From contig NC_080045.1 of the NCBI RefSeq assembly GCF_012489685.1, forward strand, positions 15,356,901 to 15,420,900: DNA of 64,000 nt, given 5' to 3'. The notes below the pieces were generated by a model. The model was not told where the DNA came from. It was given only the letters and a program-made list of their open reading frames with translations, and made no database searches. Positions 1-10,105 of this stretch are shown piece by piece. A program made the position numbers and the translations under genes. Each line of letters opens with the position of its first letter. The stretch's first letter is position 1. This stretch comes from Lotus japonicus (taxonomy: Eukaryota; Streptophyta; Magnoliopsida; Fabales; Fabaceae).

Positions 1-775
1 TCCCTCAAAATTCCCCCAATGCCCGCACACCCGGATTGGAAAGAACCATCTACATTAAATTTGAACTTCATGCCTTGTGGAGGTTTCCATGGCAAAACAG
101 GCCGAACACCAACCTTGCCATCAAAATCTATTTTTGTGAACCCTCTTGCAAATTGATATGCGCCATAGGGACAATCATTCCACCAATTTTTTATCCAAGT
201 GAACAAACAGAATATGTGAGACTCCCAAACTCCTGCATCAAAAGGGTTATCATTAAAAATCACATTATTACGGGCCGTCCACACCACCCAACATATGCCA
301 TATGGAATTAATTCCCACAAATTTTTTGAAGTACTCCTTCGTAAGAGACCCCATTCTGCCAAGCACGTCAGAATTGATTCTGGGATTATCCACAAGACGC
401 CCTCCCTATTTAACACATCAGCCCATATATGCCAAATTCTCGGACAATGTAAAAATAGATGTGCTTCCGTCTCTGTGTCAGACAAACAAAATAGACAAAC
501 CGCTCCATCATGCAAAGCTACTCCTCGCTGCACAAGATTGGCCTTTGAAGCTATTCTGTTTCACTGAACCTGCTATAGAAACAAAGCAATTTTTGAAGGC
601 AAAATTGGCCGCAAAAATTTTGGAATCGACCATCCCTCCTCCGTGAACCACCGTGCTTCAACTACAACACACAGAGAGTTAACACTATGCAGCCCCATAT
701 TATCATATTTCCAAATCATCATGTCAACCTCCGCCCTCTCCCCTTGCTTTGGGACCAACCTCTGAAGAAGTGACT
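1..775 (-). pseudogene. LINE retrotransposon, 3' part (zf-RVT and RNase H region)
   Basis: This is the downstream end of a plant non-LTR (LINE, L1-type) element read on the minus strand. Near bases 1-100 the minus strand reads KFNVDGSFQSGCAGIGGIL, the start of the RVT_3 RNase H domain found at the C-terminus of plant LINE ORF2. Bases 100-770 encode the Trp/Cys-rich linker (zf-RVT region) that precedes it, for example a stretch reading ICWVVWTARNNVIFND. No full ORF survives. The element continues left out of the window. Its upstream part lies at 6525-6866, 18901-18916 and 19923-24730, separated by later insertions. The domain call rests on visible motifs and established plant LINE architecture. 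Confidence 0.8.
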
Positions 776-2048
776 TGATAGCAATTCCGCAAGTGTACAG
801 ATTGATCGAAGTAATACAAAATATTGTCGAACCACAGGGATAGTTGTTTGTTGATTTGATCTTGGAGATTAATGTTTGGGAAAAAGAAATATAGTTTAAA
901 GTTTTTTTGTGATGAAAGCAATTGTAACAAAAGCATAAACAAGAATCTTGTAAAACTTATGAGAAAATAGTACCCTGGGTCAAGTTTCACGTAATTCAGT
1001 TATGTTACTCACTGTAAGACCCAAGTTTTTAAGCTTAGAATAAGTGAATAAAGTTCCTATTCACGATTAGGGTTGATGGATCGTGATGGAAAACCTGAAC
1101 AAGAGTTTATCGGAAGGAATAAATTTGTGAAGGAGAAAGTTCAGGAAAAGTCTGAGGATCGTATCGAAGTCGATATCAGTTATAGCACGATCGTTATACG
1201 CTTAAACCTAGGGCAGAAACTCTAGTAAATAGCTAGTTTTCACTTAAAGTCACGATGGAAATTAATTCCAAAAATCTTCAGAGAAATGTTAGAACTTCTC
1301 TTTTTCCATATATAACAAGCGTTTCGAGGCGAAACCCTAGGATCTACGAACGTCCGATTCCAATCATCGGAAGTTTGCCGAAACCGAAACCCTGGTATTT
1401 CAAAACCCTAAAATCAACCGACGATGAAGACTTTTTCTATCCGGAGCTTCAAATGAAGATTCTACACGCGTACACCCATTTCTCTTGATGATTTCAATCT
1501 TTCTTCAGAAGGAAGTTTTCTATTCCGACATTCGATGCAAAAAGTAACTTTTCGGGTAAAATAGTTTTACACCGACTTTGCATTAGCCACCTAAAATACA
1601 AGGAAACCTCTGTTGAGTTTTGGTATTATGTCGCCAAAACCTATCTTAGAATTCATGGAGAATGAAGCCGGAAAAATCGGAATCGCGAAACTTTCATTTT
1701 CCCGCGTTTTGCCAACCTCTATATATAGCATTAAAAACAAGCCTCGAAAACCAAAAATCATACCGATATTTCTTTGAAGAATTAGAAGATTCAGCGGGGA
1801 GAATATCGTGTCTAAAATACGTTGGAATCAGTAGGAAGAATCGGAAATCACTCTCATATTTTTATCTTAACTCTATGAGCAAAATCCTCCGATATCTAAA
1901 CAAATCTGTACCGGTTTACAAAATATCTTCTCAAAATATCTGTTCATACTTATCCAATCTTGATAAATATCTATTCATACCTATCAAATCTTGATAAATA
2001 TCTATTCATACTTATCCGATCCTTGCTAAATATCTTCCATTTCATTCC

Positions 2049-2061
2049 CTATATATATATG
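2049..2061 (+). promoter_or_regulatory. TATA-like promoter of the 4.3-kb LTR
   Basis: CTATATATATATG lies about 1.0 kb into the LTR and is followed by a purine-rich GAGGAGAGGAGGAG leader near 2113. This is the most likely U3/R boundary promoter if the LTR reads on the plus strand. No transcript evidence is available. Confidence 0.4.
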
Positions 2062-3622
2062 TTGAAGCTTGAGACAAAACCTCACAAACACACACACACA
2101 ACCTGCGGCCAAGAGGAGAGGAGGAGAAGAAGATTTTCTTGATTTCTTGCTTGATCGTTGATCCGACAGTTGCTACTTCAAGGTGTCGAGGTATAGTCGC
2201 TAATCCTTACCTCTGATCGTCTTTTCCATAGCTTTTCTCTATGTCTTTCTGTACTCTTAGTTTTGAGGTTTTTGCAAAACTATCCTGAATACTTCATTTT
2301 TTATTCTAAACATCTTCCTTACGTGCCCAAGAGCACTTCTGTCGGATTAGTTTTTCCGTTATGTCGCCGGATTTCCGCCGGAATCAATTTCTGCTTAAAA
2401 TACCCATTTTTAAGCAAAGTCTCAACCTTTGGGCTGAAAACTATCGCCTTAGCTTAGTGCTAGTAGGATTAGTTGTCATAAACGTCGTTGGTGACGTCCC
2501 CATCCAATTTGCTTTTCGAAATTTCAGTTTTGAATTTCTGAGCTAAAATATTGACCAAAATACCCCTGCGACCGTTTTTGATCCGATAATTTTTCCGAGT
2601 TTAGAATACCCTTAGTTACGGCTAATGATAGCATAGGAACCAAGTTTGATCGAAGAAAAATCGAACCCCACAATTACCAAAAGTGGCCGAGCCCTATAAG
2701 GGGGGACGAGGAAAATTTCCTTTTACGAAAACTTGTCCTTTCGCGCTAGATTATCATACCTCGGAGTACATACTACTTCGTGTAACCTTAGTGACTATTG
2801 ATAGCTTAGTTTCCGATAGATTTTGATAGAATTCTGTGGTTTTACTCTAAAGGTTCTTTTGAGGAATTTCCCGAAGAACAAGGAACTTTGTGGATTCGAG
2901 GAGGGAGATTGTGAAGGAAAGGTTGAGGAGCAAGCTGGAGAATCTTCAGGTGAGGGCTACTCTCTGAATTACTAGATAATGTTTTAGGTGTCGACGAATT
3001 CGACTTGATTTATGTGTTATGCACTTAATTGCTAAATGTCTGAAATGATTTCTGAGGCTTCGGCCGAGCTTGTTGATTACATGATGCCTTGATATTGTGT
3101 GCTAAATGATTCACATGTTATGTGCTAAATGGTTAATTTAGGATGTGTTGGAATATGCTGTTTATGCTTATTGGATTGCGCTTATTTAACTATATTATTT
3201 CACATATATCTGTGGTTCTGAGGAGTGAGAATAACGGGCAAGTCATGCCGATTTTATTTTGATAGTTTGAGAAAGTTTGACGGGACGAACGGAGTTCGGG
3301 CCTTGTTATGGTTATGATGGATCGAGACATTCTCGGGGAGTTAATTGGGATTTTGGTGGATGTTGAAGACTCATAAGATTTGCGATAAGACTAAAAGGAT
3401 ATTAATTTATAAGGAAAATTCATAAGACATTAAACAACCTCTAAACCTTTAAATAATGATAACAATCTCGAGTGCAAGTTGAGGATTGCATCTTAGTTGT
3501 GGAAAGCGAGAAGTGTCGTCGGATCCAAGGGTTGAGAAAGATTGTGAGTTCTGAGTATGTTGATACTCATTCGCTCTGGGAGCAGTTTGTTTAGCCATCC
3601 AAGGGATGTGCCGAGGAGCTTC

Positions 3623-3986
3623 ACTGAGGCGTGAGACCTTGTGAATGCGTGATACTCCACTGAGGCGTGAGACCTTGTGGAAAGCATGGATCTTCACTGA
3701 GGCGTGAGACCTCGTGAACAGCATGAAGCTTCACTGAGGCGTGAGACCTTGTGAATGCGTGATACTCCACTGAGGCGTGAGACCTTGTGGAAAGCATGGA
3801 TCTTCACTGAGGCGTGAGACCTCGTGAATAGCATGGAACTTCATTGAAGCGTGAGACTTCGTGCAAGTGTGAAAATTCACTGGGGCGTGAGACCCCGTGG
3901 AAGCATAAAACTTCACTGAAGCGTGAGACTTTGTGAATGTGTGAGACTCCACTGAAGCGTGAGACTTCGTGAGAGCATTGATGACT
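3623..3986 (+). repeat. Tandem repeat, 36-37 bp unit, about 10 copies
   Basis: Units beginning ACTGAGGCGTGAGACC or close variants start at 3623, 3659, 3696, 3733, 3769, 3806, 3843, 3879, 3915 and 3951. There is a higher-order period: the three units at 3623-3732 are almost identical to those at 3733-3842, indicating a recent 110-bp duplication. Later units are more diverged (TGAAGCGTGAGACTT). The array lies in the downstream part of the 4.3-kb LTR. ORFs read through it (His/Ser-rich) are consequences of the repeat, not genes. Confidence 0.92.
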
Positions 3987-5856
3987 CGAAGAGTTATCGT
4001 GAGTGTTTGCACTCATTTTATGATTATTGTATTTTGTCGCAGAATCGACTGTTACCTTAGGGTAAGTTTTTAGAGACATTAATTTAGCTAGAACACGTGG
4101 CGACGTGTCGAGTGAGGTCGGAGACGTTGTTTGGCTAATCACATTGCATTCATGCATACATAGGAGGTTAATACACGGCGTGATACCGGACCTCGGTGGA
4201 TTCCAAAATGGTCATAAGACCCGGATTTCCGCGATAGAGCGTTTGTAGACGACTCTTAGTAGCAGATCTGGCTACCTTTGTGTGGTGTAAGAGGCACACG
4301 GGCGGAAATGGTCCCACCGTCGCTGGTGCTAGGATTGATCCGTTGATGTCCATCCGTTTCCGGAATGCATTTGGTTAACTGGGACAACCGTCATTTGCAT
4401 TTCATGCAACATGCATACTGACTTAGTTGTTGAGTGTGATTGATAATTGTTAATCCTATTTGATGCATGCTATCTGTTATTACTGCGTTTATATTCATTG
4501 TGAAATATACAACCCTAGGATGTTATCCCTAGCTATAAGCCTAAGTGGCTATTCTCTTATCTATATCTATTGGTGGTATTATTTACATAATTCTTTGGAG
4601 TTGACCCTCGCGTCTTCTGTGTGTGCTTTGGCAGACTACGCCCTTTGTCAGATGTCTTTGGCGGGCTGGTTCACGAAGGTTCACCCTTCGGGGGAAACCA
4701 GGTTTGAGATGCTGGAACAGGAGCGTATCGCGGTTGCGAGAGGAGGACGGATGGTGTACATAGACTTGGTCGTTCTGGATTCAGATTCAGACGACGATCA
4801 TGCTAGCACGTAGGTTTTAGTGCTGGTGTGAGTTCCTCGAGATAGGATTAGTGTAGGAGTAGAGTCTTAGCTCTGAACATCATTTGTTTCTTTGGGGACA
4901 GGGTAGTTTCCCGCCTATAGCTTTTTGTGTGGTTTCTTTACGGGAATCACAGAGAGTTGGTTGGACTTAGGAGGTCTTCTTTCAGGCCATTGGGCCAGCT
5001 TATTCTCATTTTTGAGGGATAGTGTTGCGAACACTTGACCTTTCTTTTGGTTTGTACTTCTTGCCTACGGGCGCTACTTTTCTTATTACCCGTCACTGGA
5101 GGTTTACTCGTGACGAGGCTAGCTACTTACAGCGGGGGCTGTATTTATTATTATATATTAATTCTGTTATCTTCTGTTGTCAAGCTCTATTTCTTTCGGT
5201 TTCAATTTTTGTATATCGAAAAAAAATATTCACGTTTTTCCGCATTAAGTTTATTTTTGGTTACTAAAGTGACGCCACCGAAATCGGGGTGTTACACTCA
5301 CAATATAATTCATATATGAACTCTTAGAAACATTTCTATTGAGATGTAGCATTTACCTTCACTTGTTAATATCTTAATCAAGTAAATCATTCAATTTCAG
5401 TTGCTAAGCCTAATGCCTTCGTACCTAGTCAATTCAATTGAAGAATGAAGCTTGTATGTTCAGGCCAACACAATAAGTTCTCACCCTTATACCTAAGTGA
5501 TAGCAATCAAATTGATCTAATCCCAAGTCTCTTAATCCTTACCAACTACCGTTGTGCATGAAGAAAGCCAAGCACTTGCATGCATTCAAGAGAGTATTGA
5601 AACAGAGAAAAGATACATAGAAAGGAAACTTTATTCATATAAGAAACTCAGAAGTTCATAACATAACTTAAACTAGGATCCACAATCCCCAAGGTACAAA
5701 GGCAAACTAGCCAAGCATGGCTAGGGAATTCATAATGCAAATTAAAAGAACAAAAACCTGAAACAAGAGTGTCAAGAAGCCTCCCACAAGCTCTAAGAAC
5801 TAAAACTCTAAGTTTTGTTCCCAAAATTAAAAGATACCTAAAAGAAATAACAAAAG

Positions 5857-5870
5857 CCCTATTTATAGAG
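5857..5870 (-). promoter_or_regulatory. TATA box of the Athila-like solo LTR
   Basis: On the minus strand this reads CTCTATAAATAGGGC, a near-consensus plant TATA box. It supports minus orientation of the solo LTR at 776-6519. The palindromic CGCATGTGCG array lies immediately upstream of it. Confidence 0.55.
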
Positions 5871-5883
5871 TTTCCAGCGGTCA

Positions 5884-6069
5884 TCCACGCATGTGCGTGG
5901 CCTTCTCCACGCACATGCATGGGAAAAAACACTCAAAACGCACAAATCTCAGCATTTGGTCAGGCCACGTCGCATGTGCGTGGATCAGGCGGCGCACATG
6001 CGTGGCCATCAGGTTTTTCCAACGGTACCTCCACGCATGTGCGTGGGCTACACGGCGCACATGCGTGAC
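5884..6069. repeat. Cluster of CGCATGTGCG / CGCACATGCG inverted motifs
   Basis: CACGCATGTGCGTGG and its reverse CGCACATGCGTGG recur about six times (near 5887, 5908, 5967, 5993, 6031 and 6054), in alternating orientation. They sit directly upstream of the minus-strand TATA box at 5857-5870, in the expected U3 enhancer position of the LTR. Confidence 0.8.
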
Positions 6070-6524
6070 TCAATTGGTGTTTCTTCAATTTTGTAACTCC
6101 CACTTCTCCTATCATCGTGGCTCTTAACTTAGCTTTCAACCATCATCATTAGCCATAAAAAACCTATCAAACCTGAAAAGAACCTCAAGAAACCATCAAA
6201 ACAACAATGTAACTCATGAGAACATGTCATTAATCATGATAATTCATCATCCCTTCATCAATTCAACAAATAAAACCCCCAATGTGCAATCAACACTCAT
6301 GAATTCAAAGGACTTCAGCTCAAAACCGACCATCAGAATTACTCTCTAACTAAACTAATAAAAAGACCAAATAAATTGATTAAAAATACATAAACTAATG
6401 CAGATGCAATTATGAATTAAAAAGGACTCAACTTGACTTAAAACTCAATAAAAGACTCAAAAAGGAAAAGAAAGAAACAAGAAGGACTCAAAAAAGATAG
6501 AATAAACCTCGGGTCATCATGACT

Positions 6525-6866
6525 GAAAATCATCATACTGCTGACTTTCCCATCCCAAAAAACTACACACAAAAGCTAAATTCCACACCTTATGATGACC
6601 GACAACCATGCCACACTCCATAATAGTTGCTTGCTTATGTGCTGCAAAAGCGAACACGCGAGGAAATACAATACTGAGAGGAGCAGAACCTGCCCAATGA
6701 TCCAGCCAAAACAACACGTCAGCCCCCCTCCCTACCTGACAAGCTAAGCCATCCCTAAACACGCCTCCAACCAGCCCACTCTCTCACCACACAGCATACA
6801 CATCCGCCAGTGGTTTTGACAATTTTTTAAGATCATAAGGGTTTAAATTTAAAGATATCAGCTGTA
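6525..6866 (-). pseudogene. LINE fragment, between RT and RNase H
   Basis: This continues the same minus-strand LINE that resumes at 18901. Bases 6525-6790 encode a degenerate reading with GRGADVLFWLDHWAGSAPL, the W-[LV]-D-x-W motif of the post-RT region of plant LINEs (DVLFWLDHWAG). It is bounded on the left by the TGACT duplication of the Athila-like insertion and on the right by TAGGT of the SIRE insertion, showing that both hit the same LINE copy. Confidence 0.8.
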
Positions 6867-6871
6867 TAGGT

Positions 6872-8068
6872 TGAAGGTATGAAAAACGGTAGAAAGGGGG
6901 GGTTTGAATAACGTTTTCAAAATAAAACTTCCACCTTAAAGATTTTAACAAATCTTTCGAGAACAAAGTGCTTAAGATAAGAGATAGAAAAGAACACAAG
7001 GATTTTATCCTGGTTCACTTGATAAATCCCTCAAGCTAATCCAGTCCACCCGTTAAGGTGATTTCTTCCTTCTTAGAATGAAGGCAATCCACTAATCAGG
7101 TAAATGTTACAACTGCACTTGAAACCTACAAGTGACTAACAATTACACTGACTTAGCTCACACTAAGATTCACTCTCTTAGTCTTCTCTAGGATCCGATC
7201 AAACTTGATCTCCTAAAGGTAACTAAACAACTGTTTAAGAAAGAATGTTTACAAAGAATTTGCTTCTGAAAAGCTAAGAATAAACACAATGAATTCAGAT
7301 GAAAGAATGCTTAGAAGGTTTTTAAATATAGCTTGCGCGTGTGAGATTCTTCCAACCGCATCTTTCAATCTTCAGCCTCTATTTATACTCCAAGGATTAG
7401 GGTTTGAACGCTGCATGGGAATGCTACCGTTGGAGGGCAGTTCTGGAAATTCCAGCTTCTGCTGTGGCTGAGAATGTTAGGTAGGTCGTCATGATAGTAC
7501 ATTTGCTTTTGTACTTGGATAGTGACATGACCTTTAAACCTAGTAGACTTCTGATCAGGGGAATGCTTCATGTTGGAACTTGTGAAGCTCGTTGATCAGA
7601 GTCAGAGGGAAGCAGAGATCCTCTGACCGTTGTATCTTCTGATTGTGAACTCAGGGGGAAGTACATAATCTTCAGAGTCATCTTGCTTCTGGACATCAGA
7701 GTTTCCACTTTTCAGCTTCTGGATCTTCAGAGTCTTCTACACCATCAGAACCTTCAGAGTGTCTGGGTTGTCAAAGCGTCTGGATCTTCAGAACTTCAAG
7801 TGACTGAGTCCATATCAGAGCTTGTAAGGCTTCGGATCTTCTGAAGCTTTTCTACTGTTCAGAGTGAACATAGATGTTGCGAAAGCGTTGCTTGGGTCAC
7901 TCTTTAAGCACAGTGCTTCTGATTTGTGTGAGATAAAATAGAGGTCAGAGCCTGTAAATAGCACACTCAGAAAAACACGTTAGAGTACCTTAATTGTTCA
8001 TACTAAAATGTTAACTTGTAATCATCAAAACGTAGAGTTGTACTACTCGATCAAAACTCGATCTTACA
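6872..8068 (-). repeat. 3' LTR of the SIRE-type element
   Basis: It runs TGAAGGTATG...GATCTTACA on the plus strand, so on the element strand it begins TGTAAGATCGAG and ends CATACCTTCA. It is 1197 bp and pairs with 17700-18895. The interior is rich in short CTTCAGAG/TCTGAAG words around 7600-7900. The polypurine tract abuts it at 8069. Confidence 0.95.
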
Positions 8069-8082
8069 ATCTCCCCCTTTTT
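8069..8082 (-). promoter_or_regulatory. Polypurine tract next to the 3' LTR
   Basis: On the element strand this reads AAAAAGGGGGAGAT immediately before the LTR terminus TGTAAG. It is the primer for plus-strand DNA synthesis of the retrotransposon. Confidence 0.9.
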
Positions 8083-8232
8083 GATGATGACAAAACCAAG
8101 TATTTTGATGAACAATTCTTAAACAATAAACTGAATTCACTCAGAGTTTAGGGATATAGAATTAGACTTATCCTGATGTGAATAGTTTATTTTGCTCCTT
8201 CTGAATCCAAGTCACAGCTTGATTCTGAGCAT

Positions 8233-8608
8233 AGCTCCCCCTGAATCTAAGACTTAATGAAAACATTAGAAATGTCTAGATTCTGAGCTAAATAATATAA
8301 GAGTTCAGAGTGAAAGTATATGACATAGATGAATTGAAGTAATCAGAGCACATAAGTATTCAGAGTCAACAATAAGTGGTATCAGAGTCAAATAGAATCA
8401 CTTCAGAAGAAGTGAAATGTATTCCTTATATTTGCCCAGTGACACATCTATGGTCATAAAGGTGGAACTCTTAAATTTTCCAAAGGAAAAATAAATCACA
8501 CTAACACAACGTACACATAAAAAACTGGGTGTACTCCCCCTTTTTGTCATAAGCAAAAAGTATGGGGTGTGAAAAACTTAGCTTGAAGTACAAGGTACTC
8601 CCCCTTAG
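8233..8608 (-). promoter_or_regulatory. Extra polypurine-tract-like motifs
   Basis: Three more G-runs resemble the real tract. They are CAGGGGGAGCT (8233-8243), AAAAAGGGGGAGTA (8532-8545) and CTAAGGGGGAGTA (8596-8608) on the element strand. Multiple polypurine tracts upstream of the 3' LTR are a described signature of Sireviruses, which supports the lineage call. Confidence 0.75.
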
Positions 8609-8799
8609 AGAAGGTCTAAGTTTAAAAAAGATGGAGAAATAAACGATGCATGAATGAGAGTTAAGCGAACTAAAGAAGGGAGTTAATGCAAAAGAGGAAC
8701 GTTTACCACCGGCCACGGGAGTAAATAGAAGCTTCAGTTACCAAGGACTTAACCTCGAGAAACTGTAGGAGCAATAACTTCCAAGGAGAGAATGAAGCG

Positions 8800-8807
8800 T
8801 ATATAAA
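8800..8807 (+). promoter_or_regulatory. TATA box for the antisense ORF at 8861
   Basis: TATATAAAG lies about 55 bp upstream of the ATG at 8861 on the plus strand, opposite to the retrotransposon's own genes. The spacing would give a 5' leader of roughly 25-30 nt. AATAAA signals follow the stop codon at about 9262 and 9299, so the unit has the minimal parts of its own plus-strand transcript. Confidence 0.5.
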
Positions 8808-8860
8808 GCGATTTAGAAGATGGTAAGCTTCACAACTCGAGTAATACCAATTAAGAGAAA

Positions 8861-9253
8861 ATGGCATCATACAGAATGGCATTAGAGGAGCTTAGAAGGA
8901 AGGCCTTCGAGGAAGACATGTTTCTTTACATCCGGCACCCTGATGGTACACGAACGATACAAGAGCTGACGAAGACACTGCTTGAAGAAGACCTTTGTCC
9001 AGAGCTGGAGAAAGATCTGAAAGAATTCCTTGGCTTCGTGGAGGAAATTCAGGAACTCAGCGAGCTGGAACTGAATTTTCTGGAAGAGAGGGAAGCTGTG
9101 GAAAAGAGACTCAAGACGACAGAAGATAGTCTGGAGAGGGATGAGCTGAACATCAAACTCAACAACATAGAGTATTCATTGGATCGTCTGGAGAAGGAGA
9201 GGGTAGAGCAGCGCCAAGAATGCAGAAGAATGAGGAAGGATCCTCCATTCTAG
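8861..9253 (+). CDS. Antisense coiled-coil ORF inside the SIRE element (130 aa)
   Basis: An intact ORF of 130 codons on the strand opposite to gag, pol and env-like. It lies between the env-like region and the 3' LTR. The product is highly charged, with long Glu/Lys/Arg/Leu helices from about residue 40 to 122 (for example LEEREAVEKRLKTTEDSLER), typical of a coiled coil. There is no signal peptide, membrane segment or recognisable enzyme motif. A TATA box lies about 55 bp upstream and AATAAA signals lie downstream. I do not recognise a named family. Antisense additional ORFs are known in several plant LTR retrotransposon lineages, so this may be an element-encoded accessory gene. The intact frame next to a broken pol suggests it is not simply decaying. 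Confidence 0.6.
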   Translation: MASYRMALEELRRKAFEEDMFLYIRHPDGTRTIQELTKTLLEEDLCPELEKDLKEFLGFVEEIQELSELELNFLEEREAVEKRLKTTEDSLERDELNIKLNNIEYSLDRLEKERVEQRQECRRMRKDPPF

Positions 9254-9447
9254 ATTTAGGGAATAAAATGTATGATGTAATAGACATTAATTACCATGAA
9301 TAAAGAAAAAGATTTTGCAAACACAAGGTCATATATATATATATGCAATGATGAACTACTAGTAAGCAAAACATAGCAAATAATGCAAATAAAATAAAAA
9401 TAAAAATAAATTAAGTTAAGAAGAAAGAACGAAAGAAATCCTAAAAA

Positions 9448-10105
9448 CTAAGGCTTGTCAGAGCGACGCAGGAGTTCTTGAATAGCTTCCTTCATTTCCA
9501 GCAGCAGAGTCTCATGAGAGTTGAGACGTTGTTCCATGATGTCAAGTCTGGAAGAACTTGGCTGTGTAGAGGTAGAGGGAACATTCTGAGCAGAGTGAGG
9601 AGCTTGAATGGAATGAGAATCAGCATGAGTGAAGACCACTGGTGCAAGAGCTTGACATCTAAGAGCTTCAGCTTCATCTTGTAGTCTCTCAGCTTCTAAT
9701 CTTGCATTTTCAATTTGTGCAGCCTCTTGACGTGCAGCTTCTTCTGCTTGTTCTTTCTTTCTTCTTGCTTCCTCAACAGCTTCAAGTAACTTAGTTCTTT
9801 GCTGTTGTTCATGCAGAGCAACTCTTCTGTTAAACCGCTGCCTAGCAGCCTCAATCCTCTGATCCCTTTCTGCAGTGAGATGACTCATCATAACAGGAAC
9901 CTGAGCAACTAATCAAGTACTCAGACGATTCCATTCTTCAGCAACAGAGTCAGAGTTCTCACTCAGGTCAGTGTGACCTTGCACATTGTGAATCATCAGT
10001 GAAGCTTCATGATTAAAGACACTGATGCACTCAGAGAGAGGTTGGCCTGAGGTATGTGTAGGGAACAATGGAGAGATTAGTTTCAGGAGAGGTTGGGTGG
10101 TTGCT
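9448..10105 (-). pseudogene. Detached C-terminal coiled-coil tail of the env-like protein
   Basis: Two open segments (9916-10105 and 9448-9912, the latter with a 147-codon ORF from 9891) continue the env-like ORF after a one-base frameshift near 10100 and an in-frame TGA at 9913-9915. The 147-codon part is a strong Ala/Glu/Arg/Gln coiled coil (EEARRKKEQAEEAARQEAAQ). SIRE-type env-like proteins are reported to have coiled coils towards the C-terminus, so this is read as the tail of the ORF at 10031-12187. It might be expressed separately from the ATG at 9891, but nothing supports that directly. Confidence 0.6.

Larger units (their letters stand above)
1013..5296 (+). mobile_element. Solo LTR (about 4.3 kb), Tekay/Del-like gypsy
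   Basis: It starts TGTAAGACCCAAG and ends ATCGGGGTGTTACA, with a perfect 5-bp duplication CTCAC at 1008-1012 and 5297-5301. It contains no gag or pol. These terminal sequences are typical of long LTRs of Tekay/Del-type chromoviruses, so the simplest reading is a solo LTR of unusual length. Plus orientation is supported by the TATA-like run at 2049-2061 and the terminal style. It lies inside the Athila-like solo LTR, making it the younger insertion. A non-autonomous element with very short LTRs is the alternative, but I see no internal repeat of its ends. Confidence 0.8.
776..6519 (-). mobile_element. Solo LTR, Athila-like gypsy, interrupted by another LTR
   Basis: The stretch begins TGATAGCAATTCCGC and ends GGGTCATCA. 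It is flanked by a perfect 5-bp target duplication TGACT (771-775 and 6520-6524). Removing the nested insertion at 1013-5296 leaves about 1.45 kb with no coding region, so this is a solo LTR left by LTR-LTR recombination. Minus orientation is inferred from a TATA box at 5857-5870 read on the minus strand and from the terminus ending in GTACACTTGCGGAATT, a style common at the 3' end of Athila/Tat-type LTRs. It inserted into the LINE. Family assignment is tentative; the boundaries are well supported by the TSD. Confidence 0.82.

Noticed and set aside
3623..3986. CRISPR-like array (regular 36-37 bp spacing)
   Set aside because: The repeats are contiguous with no unique spacers and lie in a plant LTR; a minisatellite, not CRISPR.
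3449..4157. His/Ser-rich repeated ORFs in the 4.3-kb LTR
   Set aside because: Generated by the 36-37 bp tandem repeat, which is open in more than one frame; not genes.
1013..5296. A complete retrotransposon or LARD rather than a solo LTR
   Set aside because: I could not find direct repeats of the ends inside the unit, nor a primer site or polypurine tract.
5769..6127. Three overlapping plus ORFs rich in Ala/His/Cys/Trp
   Set aside because: They arise from the CGCATGTGCG palindromic repeats, open in all frames.
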